A stretch of DNA of 64,000 nucleotides from HyVt-105 sp049975425 (GTDB lineage: Bacteria > Bacteroidota > Bacteroidia > Bacteroidales > VadinHA17). The position numbers were made by a program, and so were the translations under genes. Shown one piece after another: positions 17,349-25,695 of this stretch (within the stretch, counting starts at the first letter, position 1; every line of letters starts with the position of its first letter). The DNA lies in contig JBNGDI010000006.1 in NCBI GenBank assembly GCA_049975425.1, positions 48,193 through 112,192 on the forward strand. Direction: 5' to 3'. The notes beneath the pieces are model-generated. The model was given only the letters and a program-made list of their open reading frames with translations, was not told the DNA's origin and did not search any database.

Positions 17349-18566
17349 TCAGGCGTTCTCTCCCAGGGCTTCCCTGATCACGCCGGCCAGACGTTTTACC
17401 CCTTCCACATTTTGTTCCTTCGAAACATACGAGAAATTGATGCGCATGGTATTTTTCCCTGTTTCGTTGCAGTGGAAAACCGAACCGATAACGAATGCCA
17501 CATTTTTTTCCACCGCTTTCAGGAATAACTTTTGCGCATCCAGGTGGGGAGGGAGGGTCAGGAACAGGAACAGCCCCCCTTCGGGTTCTGTCCAGGAGAC
17601 TCCCTCCGGCATATATTTCCGGAAGCTTTCCAGCATCAGGTCCCGTTTTTCCCGGTATGAGGCGATGATCTTCTTCAGGTTCTTTTCAAACAGGCCTTTT
17701 TCCAGGTACCTTGCAGCAATTTTCTGCACAAAGGTAGGGGTGCACAGATCGGCCGATTGCTTGGCCATAACAAACTTATCAATGATGTCCGCATGGGCAA
17801 TGACCCAGCCGATACGGAAACCGGGCACAAACGTTTTTGAGAAAGTGCCCAGGGTGATCACCTGTCCCTTCCCGTCAAGCCCGTAAATCATCGGCTGGTG
17901 CTCCCCTTCGAAACGGATTTCGCGATAGGGACTGTCCTCGATAATGAGCACATCATATTCATGAGCAAGGCTGATGATTTCTTTTCTCCGGAATTCGGGC
18001 ATGGTAATGCCGGCCGGGTTCTGGAAATCGGGAATGATATAAATGAATTTGGGCTTTTTCTCCTCATTCTTCATTTCCGACAATACCCGCCTGAGTTCAT
18101 CACTGCGCATTCCATGCTCATCAAACGGGATACCTATCATTCTGGCTCCGTAGGCGGCAAAAGCGCTTATCCCTCCCAGGTAGCTCGGTAATCCGCAGAT
18201 GATGGGATCGCCCGGATCAATGAAAATTTTACCCAGTAAATCCAGGCCCTGCTGGGAGGCCGTTGTGATGACCAGGTTTTCCAGACCAATATCCAGTCCG
18301 TAGCTTCGGTACCTTTTTATCAACTGTTCCCTCAGCAGAGTATCCCCTTCGGTGGTACTGTATTGAAGTGCGGCGGCACCATCTTTTTCGAGAATCTCGT
18401 TACATATTTCTTTTAGTTCTTCAATGGGAAAGGAATCGGGAGAAGGCAAACCGCCCGCAAATGAAATTAAACCGGGTTTCTGGGTTAATTTCAACAGTTC
18501 CCTGATTTCCGATTTTTTCATGTTTCGGGCAACCATTGAAAATGTCCCTTCAAGATCTGAAATCAT
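17349..18566 (-). CDS. PLP-dependent aminotransferase, 2-aminoadipate/MocR-like class I fold
   Basis: 405 residues. It has a fold type I aminotransferase plan: N-terminal GLISFAGGLPSPDSFP, cofactor-contact segments TTASQQGLDLL and YIIPDFQNPAGITM, and the Schiff-base lysine in LGTFSKTFVPGFRIGW. The sequence style is that of the LysN/2-aminoadipate group and of MocR C-terminal domains, but there is no winged-helix part, so it is an enzyme rather than a regulator. The donor is not determinable from sequence; broad aromatic, branched-chain or aminoadipate activity is typical. It stands 67 bases upstream of the glycosyltransferase on the same strand. Confidence 0.85.
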   Translation of the reverse strand: MISDLEGTFSMVARNMKKSEIRELLKLTQKPGLISFAGGLPSPDSFPIEELKEICNEILEKDGAAALQYSTTEGDTLLREQLIKRYRSYGLDIGLENLVITTASQQGLDLLGKIFIDPGDPIICGLPSYLGGISAFAAYGARMIGIPFDEHGMRSDELRRVLSEMKNEEKKPKFIYIIPDFQNPAGITMPEFRRKEIISLAHEYDVLIIEDSPYREIRFEGEHQPMIYGLDGKGQVITLGTFSKTFVPGFRIGWVIAHADIIDKFVMAKQSADLCTPTFVQKIAARYLEKGLFEKNLKKIIASYREKRDLMLESFRKYMPEGVSWTEPEGGLFLFLTLPPHLDAQKLFLKAVEKNVAFVIGSVFHCNETGKNTMRINFSYVSKEQNVEGVKRLAGVIREALGENA

Positions 18567-18644
18567 GGCAGGTAGATTTTAATGTGGGTTGGTTAATCTA
18601 TTGGATTGGTGCATGCCAAAATTCCGAATTGTTTTCATGAAGAC

Positions 18645-18681
18645 AAAAAAAACCGACCTGTTATAGACCATATCAGGACGG
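18645..18681 (-). terminator. Rho-independent terminator of recR
   Basis: On the minus strand CCGTCCTG pairs with CAGGTCGG (one T-T mismatch) around a 13-base loop and is followed by eight T. It lies 35 bases after the recR stop and separates recR from the aminotransferase gene. Confidence 0.8.
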
Positions 18682-18715
18682 AGGAATGGGTAAAACAGGA
18701 GAATATCAGAATATA

Positions 18716-19339
18716 TCAGCGGGAAATATCTCCCCGGAAAGGCTGCCGGTTAATGATGGATCTTCCCAGTGTGATCTCATCGGCATATTCCAGTTCATCT
18801 CCGAAGGATACTCCTCGGGCCAGTATGCTGATTTCAACATCGTAGTTATGGAATTTACGGTAGAGGTAAAAATTGGTGGTATCTCCTTCCATGGTAGTGC
18901 TCAGGGCCAGTATAATCTCTTTCACTTCTCCCTGTTTGATTTTTTCTTCCAGCTTGCCGGTTTCAAGGTCTCCGGGGCCTACACCGTCCATGGGAGAAAT
19001 GATCCCGCCCAGCACGTGGTACAATCCGTTATATTGCTGAGTGTTCTCAATCGATATTACATCCCTGATACTTTCCACCACGCACACTATATGGCGGTCG
19101 CGACGCGGATTGGTGCATATTTCACAGATATCGGTATCGGAAATGTTGTTACACTCCCTGCAATGTTTGATCTCTTTCCTGAGCCGGATCATGCTTTCGC
19201 CGAAACGGGTCACTTCTTCCTCGTCCTGTCTGAGCAGGTATAATACCAGCCTGAGGGCGGTTTTTTTACCTATTCCGGGAAGCTTCGAGAATTCCCTCAC
19301 AGCTTCATCCAGCAGTTTTGACGAATATTGGTGCAACAC
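18716..19339 (-). CDS. recR: Recombination mediator protein RecR
   Basis: 207 residues, the normal length. RecR works with RecO and RecF to load RecA onto SSB-coated gaps. It shows the N-terminal helix-hairpin-helix (FSKLPGIGKKTALRLVLYLL), the four-cysteine zinc motif CREC ... CEIC, and the Toprim domain (CVVESIRDVISIE ... LALSTTMEGDTT). No ATG is available: an in-frame stop lies a short way upstream, so the start is GTG at 19339 or the adjacent TTG at 19336. Confidence 0.93.
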   Translation of the reverse strand: MLHQYSSKLLDEAVREFSKLPGIGKKTALRLVLYLLRQDEEEVTRFGESMIRLRKEIKHCRECNNISDTDICEICTNPRRDRHIVCVVESIRDVISIENTQQYNGLYHVLGGIISPMDGVGPGDLETGKLEEKIKQGEVKEIILALSTTMEGDTTNFYLYRKFHNYDVEISILARGVSFGDELEYADEITLGRSIINRQPFRGDISR

Positions 19340-19467
19340 CTGAACCTGTTTTTCACGATCTCCAAAAATAATGAATTAATGAGTGATCCGGCAATTTTTT
19401 CTTTCGCATGTTTTTAGTATTCTTGCAGCGTCCAGTGAATATTCGTGCATAACATCGCTGTCGGCCT

Positions 19468-20922
19468 ATGAAACCCATTGGTGTCATTCTAATAATACTT
19501 CTGTATTTCCTGGTCCTTCTCATTATTTCTTATTTTACGGGCAGAAAAACCGACTCCGCAGGATTTTTCATCGGGAACAGGCAATCGCCCTGGTATGTGG
19601 TGGCTTTCGGTATGGTGGGGGCCTCTCTTTCGGGAGTGACTTTTATTTCTGTCCCGGGTTGGGTAGGCGACAGCCAGATGTCGTACATGCAAATGGTGCT
19701 GGGTTACCTGGCAGGATATGCCGTTATAGCGGAAGTACTTATGCCCCTGTATTACCGGTTGAAACTGACGTCTATTTATACCTATCTGCAGGGAAGATTC
19801 GGATTCTGGTCATACAAAACCGGTGCTTCTTTTTTTCTGTTATCCCGTATTATAGGGGCGTCGTTTCGTTTATTTCTGGTTGCCAATGTATTGCATATCA
19901 GCGTTTTCGGTCAATGGGGGATTCCTTTTTCCGTCACGGTAACGGTCACCATCCTGTTTATCTGGCTGTATACTTTCCGTGGAGGAATCAGGACCATTAT
20001 CTGGACCGATACCCTGCAAACCCTGTTGATGCTGACTGCGGTGGGCTTCAGCGTTTACTATATCAGCCGTGCCCTGAACCTTGATGTGGAGGGTATTTTC
20101 AGAACAGTGAAACAGAATGAATTGTCGCAGGTATTCTTTTTTGGCGACTGGAATGATGAAAGGCATTTTCTGAAGCAGTTTTTCAGCGGGGCTTTTATTA
20201 CCATTGTCATGACCGGGCTTGACCAGGATATGATGCAGAAGAATCTCAGTTGCCGGAATATCCGGGAAGCAAAAAAAAATATGTACTGGTTCAGCATTAT
20301 TCTGGTGCCGGTGAACCTGTTATTCCTTACGCTGGGTGTTTTGATTTATTCCTATGCTGCGCAGACGGGTATGGACCTTCCGGCGCATCCCGACGATCTG
20401 TTTCCCCTGGTGGCCCTGCAACAGGGACTGGGGCCAGCCCTGGCGGTGCTTTTCATCCTTGGACTGATTGCTGCTGCCTATTCCAGTGCCGACAGTGCCC
20501 TGACAGCCCTCACCACTTCCTTCACAGTGGATATTCTGAATCCGGGGGATATACCCGAAAACAGGATGCGCCGGCTGAGAACCCGTGTACATATCGGAAT
20601 TTCTTTCGTACTATTTTTCGTGATCATGATTTTCAGGCTTGTCAACGACCAGAGCGTAATAAGCGCCCTGTTTACGGCAGCCGGTTATACCTACGGTCCA
20701 ATCCTGGGTCTTTATGCATTCGGATTATTAACCAGGCGCAAGGTGCGCGATAATTGGGTCCCGGCGGTAGCCCTTTTATCGCCGGTTTTGTGCGGAGTCC
20801 TTTCCGCATTTTCTGAAGAATGGTTCCGGGGTTACCGTTTCGGTTTCGAAATACTTATTGTGAACGGGTTCATTTCTTTTCTTGGATTGTGGCTCATCAG
20901 TATGAAATCCCGTAAACAATGA
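19468..20922 (+). CDS. Sodium:solute symporter (SSS family)
   Basis: 484 residues with about 13 hydrophobic segments. The LeuT-fold SSS hallmark is present: helix 1 followed by AGFFIGNRQSPWYVVAFGMVG, then ASLSGVTFISVPGWVG, plus the later GLIAAAYSSADSALTAL with the conserved Ser residues of the second Na+ site. The substrate (sugar, amino acid, iodide or vitamin class) cannot be deduced. It is monocistronic, with recR divergent on the left and the acyl-CoA ligase convergent 45 bases to the right. Confidence 0.88.
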   Translation: MKPIGVILIILLYFLVLLIISYFTGRKTDSAGFFIGNRQSPWYVVAFGMVGASLSGVTFISVPGWVGDSQMSYMQMVLGYLAGYAVIAEVLMPLYYRLKLTSIYTYLQGRFGFWSYKTGASFFLLSRIIGASFRLFLVANVLHISVFGQWGIPFSVTVTVTILFIWLYTFRGGIRTIIWTDTLQTLLMLTAVGFSVYYISRALNLDVEGIFRTVKQNELSQVFFFGDWNDERHFLKQFFSGAFITIVMTGLDQDMMQKNLSCRNIREAKKNMYWFSIILVPVNLLFLTLGVLIYSYAAQTGMDLPAHPDDLFPLVALQQGLGPALAVLFILGLIAAAYSSADSALTALTTSFTVDILNPGDIPENRMRRLRTRVHIGISFVLFFVIMIFRLVNDQSVISALFTAAGYTYGPILGLYAFGLLTRRKVRDNWVPAVALLSPVLCGVLSAFSEEWFRGYRFGFEILIVNGFISFLGLWLISMKSRKQ

Positions 20923-20967
20923 GAATCCTTGTCCCTGCCTGAAGGGGAGATAAACGGGATGCACCGG

Positions 20968-22776
20968 CTAGTTATTTTTTTCCGCCCGATTCTTCTCTCC
21001 GTTGGTATAGGAATAAATTTCCCGAAGAAGGGATTCGTATTTCCGGTAAATATTTTTACGTTTCAGTTTCAATACATTGGATAATTCACCGGTGGCAATG
21101 GACCATTCTTCATGCACCAGCCTGAACCGCTTGATCTGTTCGTGAAAGGCCAGTTTCTGATTGATCTGGTTAACTTCTTTCTGGTAGCGGGCCACTACTT
21201 CGGGGATTTCGATCAGTTCTTTATTGTCGCGGAACTTGATCTTATGCAGAAAACACCAGTTGTGCAGGAATTCAAAATTCGGCACGATCAGCGCACTGGC
21301 AAACTTTTCGTTTTCGCCAACCACCATGATCTGTTCAATGAAAAAAGACTCCTTGAATTTGTTCTCGATCACCTGCGGTGCCACGTATTTGCCGCTGGAA
21401 AGCTTGAATATTTCCTTTTTCCGGTCGGTAATTTTCAGGTATTTGCCCTCAATGATCTGGCCCACATCTCCCGTATGAAACCAGCCATCACTGTCAATGG
21501 CCTCGTCGGTCATTTTCGCATCTTTGTAATAACCCAGCATAACATTGGGTCCCTTGCAAAGGATTTCCCCGTCTTCGGCTATTTTGACATCCACACCTTC
21601 AATGACCGGTCCCACGGTGCCGATCATGATTTCATTGGTGTTGTAATTGTTTACCGCAATGACAGGTGAAGTTTCGGTCAGGCCGTAACCTTCCAGCACC
21701 TTGATGCCTGCTGCCCAGAAAATGGTGGCAATGCGGGGTTGAAGGGCGGCACTGCCCGACACGATAATTTTGATGTTTCCGCCCAGTGCTTCTCTCCACT
21801 TGCTGAAAATCAGCTTGTCGGCTATTCTCAGTTTAAGCCTGTAAAACCAGGAGTTCTGGTTGTGCAGTTTGTATCGCAGTCCCAGGTTCACTGCCCAGAA
21901 GAAAATGCGCTTTTTCAGGCCGGGAAGATCCTTGCCTTTTCCGATGATCTTGTTGTATACGGTTTCCAGCAAACGGGGCACACTGGTAAAGAGATCGGGT
22001 TTGATATCTTTCAGGTCATCCACTATGGTTCCCAGGCTTTCCGCGTAGTAAATGCTGATACCCTTGTACTGGTAATGGTAATTCAGCATTCTTTCGTAGA
22101 TGTGGCAGAGGGGCAGAAAACTCAGGCTTTTCGATTCCGGCCCGAAAGGATGAACCTTGATGGTTCCCATCACATTACTCACCAGATTCCGGTGACTCAG
22201 CGCCACTCCTTTGGGAAGCCCGGTAGTGCCCGATGTATATATCAGGGTAACCATATCGCTTTCCCCAATGCTGTTTTTGATCTTCTTCAGTTCATCCCTG
22301 AATTTCTCTTCATTTTTTCTCCCCAGTTCAATCAGTTCCTCCCAGTTTCTGGCTCCTTCCACCTCGTTGAACGTATAAATGTCTTTCAGGCTGGGAGCCT
22401 TTTCCATCAGCGGCCGGATCTTTTTATACAGAGCCTGGTCGGATACGATAATCAGTTTGGGTTCGGCATGATTGAAAATATATTCATACTCTTCATTACT
22501 CAGGGTAGGGTAAACCGGTACATGAACAATACCCGCCTGGCTCATGCCCATATCTGCAAAATTCCATTCCGGCCGGTTATTGGATATCATGGCCACCTTA
22601 TCTCCGGGCTGCAGTCCCATGGCCAGCAATCCGTAGCTGAACAGGGTGGCTTTCTCAAGATATTCACTCGAGCTGTATGTTACCCAGTGCTTGTTGACTT
22701 TCCCCGCCAGGGCAACTTCTTTGTTATAGCTTTCCAGGGCATGATCCAGGATGTCGAAGGTGCGTGTAACTTTCAT
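20968..22776 (-). CDS. Long-chain fatty-acid--CoA ligase (AMP-forming)
   Basis: 602 residues from the ATG at 22776; a TTG-started extension upstream is not needed. The ANL-superfamily adenylation motif is YTSGTTGLPKGVALSH. Other motifs are GYGLTETSP, the hinge region GWFHTGDVGQ and ITDRKKEIFKLSSGKYVAP, the last typical of long-chain/very-long-chain ligases. The enzyme activates fatty acids through an acyl-AMP for phospholipid synthesis or degradation. It is a paralogue of the gene at 22935-24704, with the same length and domain order. It has a predicted -7 element 19 bases upstream. Confidence 0.88.
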   Translation of the reverse strand: MKVTRTFDILDHALESYNKEVALAGKVNKHWVTYSSSEYLEKATLFSYGLLAMGLQPGDKVAMISNNRPEWNFADMGMSQAGIVHVPVYPTLSNEEYEYIFNHAEPKLIIVSDQALYKKIRPLMEKAPSLKDIYTFNEVEGARNWEELIELGRKNEEKFRDELKKIKNSIGESDMVTLIYTSGTTGLPKGVALSHRNLVSNVMGTIKVHPFGPESKSLSFLPLCHIYERMLNYHYQYKGISIYYAESLGTIVDDLKDIKPDLFTSVPRLLETVYNKIIGKGKDLPGLKKRIFFWAVNLGLRYKLHNQNSWFYRLKLRIADKLIFSKWREALGGNIKIIVSGSAALQPRIATIFWAAGIKVLEGYGLTETSPVIAVNNYNTNEIMIGTVGPVIEGVDVKIAEDGEILCKGPNVMLGYYKDAKMTDEAIDSDGWFHTGDVGQIIEGKYLKITDRKKEIFKLSSGKYVAPQVIENKFKESFFIEQIMVVGENEKFASALIVPNFEFLHNWCFLHKIKFRDNKELIEIPEVVARYQKEVNQINQKLAFHEQIKRFRLVHEEWSIATGELSNVLKLKRKNIYRKYESLLREIYSYTNGEKNRAEKNN

Positions 22777-22794
22777 ATCGGGTGGTTTTATGCC

Positions 22795-22802
22795 CAAATA
22801 TA
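22795..22802 (-). promoter_or_regulatory. -7 element (TATATTTG) upstream of the acyl-CoA ligase
   Basis: TATATTTG on the minus strand matches the Bacteroidota consensus exactly and lies 19 bases before the ATG at 22776, implying a very short leader. No TTG is seen at the -33 position. Its place also argues for the 22776 start over the longer TTG frame. Confidence 0.45.
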
Positions 22803-22934
22803 GAAAATATTTTTACCGGAATTCGACCGCCTGTGATTTGTTTGGGATAAATATAAAATGAGGCGCTATAACTGATAGAATAACAATATATTGGATGATT
22901 TATGAAAAATATAAAATTTCGACTGTTTTTCGAA

Positions 22935-24704
22935 TCAGAAAAGACTGTCTATCTCCCTTCGGTATTTCTCATGAAGAATATCGCGTTTTAACTTCATGCT
23001 CAGGGTGATTTCCCCAGTTTTGATCCCCCAGCTGTCGGAAAGAAGCACATACTTTTTGATCCTTTCGGTCTCTCCCAGCTGTCGGTTTTGTTTTTCCACT
23101 TCCCGGTCCATCATGTTTATGACTGAAGGATGTGTGATCAGCCCGGCAAGGCTGCCAGGGACCTGCAGATGGTTTTCTTTAAGCCAGTTTTTCAGCCGGC
23201 CGGGATTCAAGCAGATGAGGGCTGCCACATATTTTTTCCCTTCGCCCACTACCAGGATATGATCGATGAAAGGGGATTCCCTGAATACATCCTCAATGTG
23301 CTGCGGATTGATGTATTTTCCATAGGAGGTTTTGAAAATTTCCTTTTTTCTTCCGGAGATGATCAGAAAACCCTCTTCCGTCAGCATGCCCATATCCCCC
23401 GTATGGAACCATCCGCCGGAATCAATGGCTTTGCGGGTGGCGGCTTCATTGTGCAGGTAGCCCTTCATCACATTGGGCCCCTGGCACAGGATTTCCCCGT
23501 CGGGAGCAATCCTTACCTTTACCCCGGGAATGGGAGGCCCTACCGTTCCCAGGCGGTGTTGCCGGGGAGGATGCCGGTTCAGACTGACCAGGGGGGAGGT
23601 TTCGGTCAGGCCGTAACCCTGACAGGCTCTCAGTCCTGCTGTCCACATGAACCGTTCGATTTTCAGGGAGCAGGAAGCACCGCCCACTCCAATGAAGCGT
23701 ATCCTGCCCCCCAGAAAATTCCTGATATGCCTGTAAACAAGCAGATCATAAAATTTCCTCCTGATCCTGAATCCCAGGGACTTTCGGTGATCGGGCGGGT
23801 ATTCCCCTGTCAGGGCCATGGCCCTGCGGTAGATAAGACCGCTCAATCCTTTTTCCCGGCTGGCTTTCGTGACAAAGCCCTCCTGTATCTTTTCCAGGAC
23901 ACGCGGTACAGCCACAAAACCGTCTGCCCGTAATTCTCTCAGATTGTCGACAATTGTGCCAAATCCTTCAGCGTAGCAAATGGTGGTGCGGCAAACCTGA
24001 AACTGATAATTGGAAGTACGCTCGTAGATATGGCAAAGGGGCAGGAAACTCAGCACCCTGTCAGCCGGCCCTAGGGGATGCAGGGTGGAGGAGGTGAGGA
24101 TATTGCTTACCAGATTCCTGTGGGTGAGAAGTACTCCTTTCGGATTCCCCGTGGTGCCTGAAGTATAGATCAGGGTAACCACGTCTTGCTCTGTTATTTC
24201 TTCCCTGATTCGTTGCAGTTCTGCTTCCTGTTTCTCTCTTGTTTTCATTCCCAGTCTGGTAATTTCCTGCAAAGAATGCGGGATATCCGTTTGCGGGGAG
24301 AAAGAGTACAACCCGGCGCCCGGGTGTGTCTTCTGAAGAACGGGCTGAACACGGACCATGATGGTCTCATCTTCAACAAAAACCAGAGAGGGAACAGACT
24401 GGGATAAAATATATTCCAAATCCTCTTTTCCAAGGTATGGATATACCGGCACATGAATTACTCCGATCTGCCCCAGCCCCATATCCAGAAAATTCCATTC
24501 GGGGAAATTGTGCGTCGTTATGCTGACTACCGTATTGCCTTTCCGCAGACCCATGGCCAGCAGTCCCATACTGACCAGATCAGACTGTTCCACATATTCC
24601 CGGCTGCTTACGTATTTCCAGCATCCGTGCTTTTTTTCTCCGAATACATCGGGTTTGTGCCCTTTCTCATCGTATTGTTTCAGAATGTCGAATACTCTTT
24701 TCAT
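22935..24704 (-). CDS. Second long-chain fatty-acid--CoA ligase (AMP-forming)
   Basis: 589 residues from the ATG at 24704 (MKRVFDILKQYDEKG); the open frame extends further upstream, but the first 65 codons have no family character. It carries the adenylation motif YTSGTTGNPKGVLLTH, GYGLTETSPLV, GWFHTGDMG and ISGRKKEIFKTSYGKYINP. It is more diverged and more arginine-rich than the paralogue just downstream, which suggests an old duplication. The two have separate leaders (158 bases between them), so they may be regulated apart. Confidence 0.87.
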   Translation of the reverse strand: MKRVFDILKQYDEKGHKPDVFGEKKHGCWKYVSSREYVEQSDLVSMGLLAMGLRKGNTVVSITTHNFPEWNFLDMGLGQIGVIHVPVYPYLGKEDLEYILSQSVPSLVFVEDETIMVRVQPVLQKTHPGAGLYSFSPQTDIPHSLQEITRLGMKTREKQEAELQRIREEITEQDVVTLIYTSGTTGNPKGVLLTHRNLVSNILTSSTLHPLGPADRVLSFLPLCHIYERTSNYQFQVCRTTICYAEGFGTIVDNLRELRADGFVAVPRVLEKIQEGFVTKASREKGLSGLIYRRAMALTGEYPPDHRKSLGFRIRRKFYDLLVYRHIRNFLGGRIRFIGVGGASCSLKIERFMWTAGLRACQGYGLTETSPLVSLNRHPPRQHRLGTVGPPIPGVKVRIAPDGEILCQGPNVMKGYLHNEAATRKAIDSGGWFHTGDMGMLTEEGFLIISGRKKEIFKTSYGKYINPQHIEDVFRESPFIDHILVVGEGKKYVAALICLNPGRLKNWLKENHLQVPGSLAGLITHPSVINMMDREVEKQNRQLGETERIKKYVLLSDSWGIKTGEITLSMKLKRDILHEKYRREIDSLF

Positions 24705-24773
24705 CAAGCGAGCCCTGATGCTTAAATATACGAAAATTTGCACATCGGGCGAACGGTTCGGGAGAATATTGTG

Positions 24774-24781
24774 TAGTTTTG
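24774..24781 (+). promoter_or_regulatory. Possible -7 element (TAGTTTTG) for the ChaN-like gene
   Basis: TAGTTTTG fits TAnnTTTG and lies 25 bases before the ATG at 24807. There is no TTG at the right distance upstream. Confidence 0.35.
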
Positions 24782-24806
24782 AATTGACAATCAATCTGTG
24801 GTGAAC

Positions 24807-25673
24807 ATGAAAACTATATGCTTGACAGGGATCCTTCTGGCCGGCAGTATCCTGGTACATGCCTCCGGGAAACCGGCCTGCCGCCTGTTTACCGCTCATG
24901 GAGTGGAGGTGGAGTATTCGCTTATGTTACAGGAAATGACCGGGGCAGATATGGTCTTTTTCGGGGAATTGCACAACAATCCTATTGCCCACTGGATGGA
25001 AATTGAAATGGTAACTGACCTTTACCGCGAAGTGGGAAACCGGCTGATGCTGGCTGCAGAAATGTTCGAAGCCGATAACCAGGTACTGCTCGATGAATAT
25101 CTCAGCGGTTGGATCAGCACCGGCCGGTTTGAAGAGGATGCCAGACTATGGAAAAATTATTCAACCGATTACAAACCGCTGGTTGAATTTGCCCGGGAAC
25201 ACAGGCTCAGGTTTATTGCATCGAACGTTCCCAGGCGATATGCTGCCATGGTGGCGGCCGGAGGCTTTGGAGAACTGGAAAAACTTACCAGCGAAGCGCT
25301 TGCCTGGATTGCCCCCCTGCCGGTTCCTTATGATCCGCAGGTGGGTTCGTACAGAAAAATGCTCAAAATGGATCACGGGGGAGGTATGACCAGTGATCAT
25401 CTGCCGAAAGCTCAGGCACTGAAAGATGCTACCATGGCACATTTTATTCTGGCAGCCTGGGAACCCGGACAACTGGTTTTTCATGTAAATGGCTCCTATC
25501 ATTCCGAAAACCATGAAGGAATTCTCTGGTACATCGAACACTATCGCCCGGGAACAGAAATGGTGACCGTGGCTACCGTATTGCAGGAAAATACGGAAGA
25601 ACTGGATGAAGAACACAGGGGGAAGGCAGATTACCTGATTGTGGTGCCGGCAAACATGACTACAACCTACTGA
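24807..25673 (+). CDS. ChaN-like (heme-regulated lipoprotein family) exported protein
   Basis: 288 residues from the ATG at 24807; two GTG codons just upstream are less likely starts. A signal peptide (about 1-20, MKTICLTGILLAGSILVHA) has no clear lipobox cysteine at the cleavage point, unlike the ChaN lipoproteins of Campylobacter. The ChaN/DUF399 domain shows in VFFGELHNNPIAHWMEIEM, LAAEMFEADNQVLLDEYL, IASNVPRRYAAMVAAGG and FHVNGSYHSENHEGILWY. Family members bind heme and have been linked to iron uptake; the precise job is unknown. It is convergent with alaS, with 22 bases between the stops. Confidence 0.8.
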   Translation: MKTICLTGILLAGSILVHASGKPACRLFTAHGVEVEYSLMLQEMTGADMVFFGELHNNPIAHWMEIEMVTDLYREVGNRLMLAAEMFEADNQVLLDEYLSGWISTGRFEEDARLWKNYSTDYKPLVEFAREHRLRFIASNVPRRYAAMVAAGGFGELEKLTSEALAWIAPLPVPYDPQVGSYRKMLKMDHGGGMTSDHLPKAQALKDATMAHFILAAWEPGQLVFHVNGSYHSENHEGILWYIEHYRPGTEMVTVATVLQENTEELDEEHRGKADYLIVVPANMTTTY

Positions 25674-25695
25674 CAGGAAGCTGACCGTAAATTTG

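Noticed and set aside
21739..22803. 354-codon open frame opposite the acyl-CoA ligase
   Set aside because: Shadow of a well-supported gene; no independent evidence.
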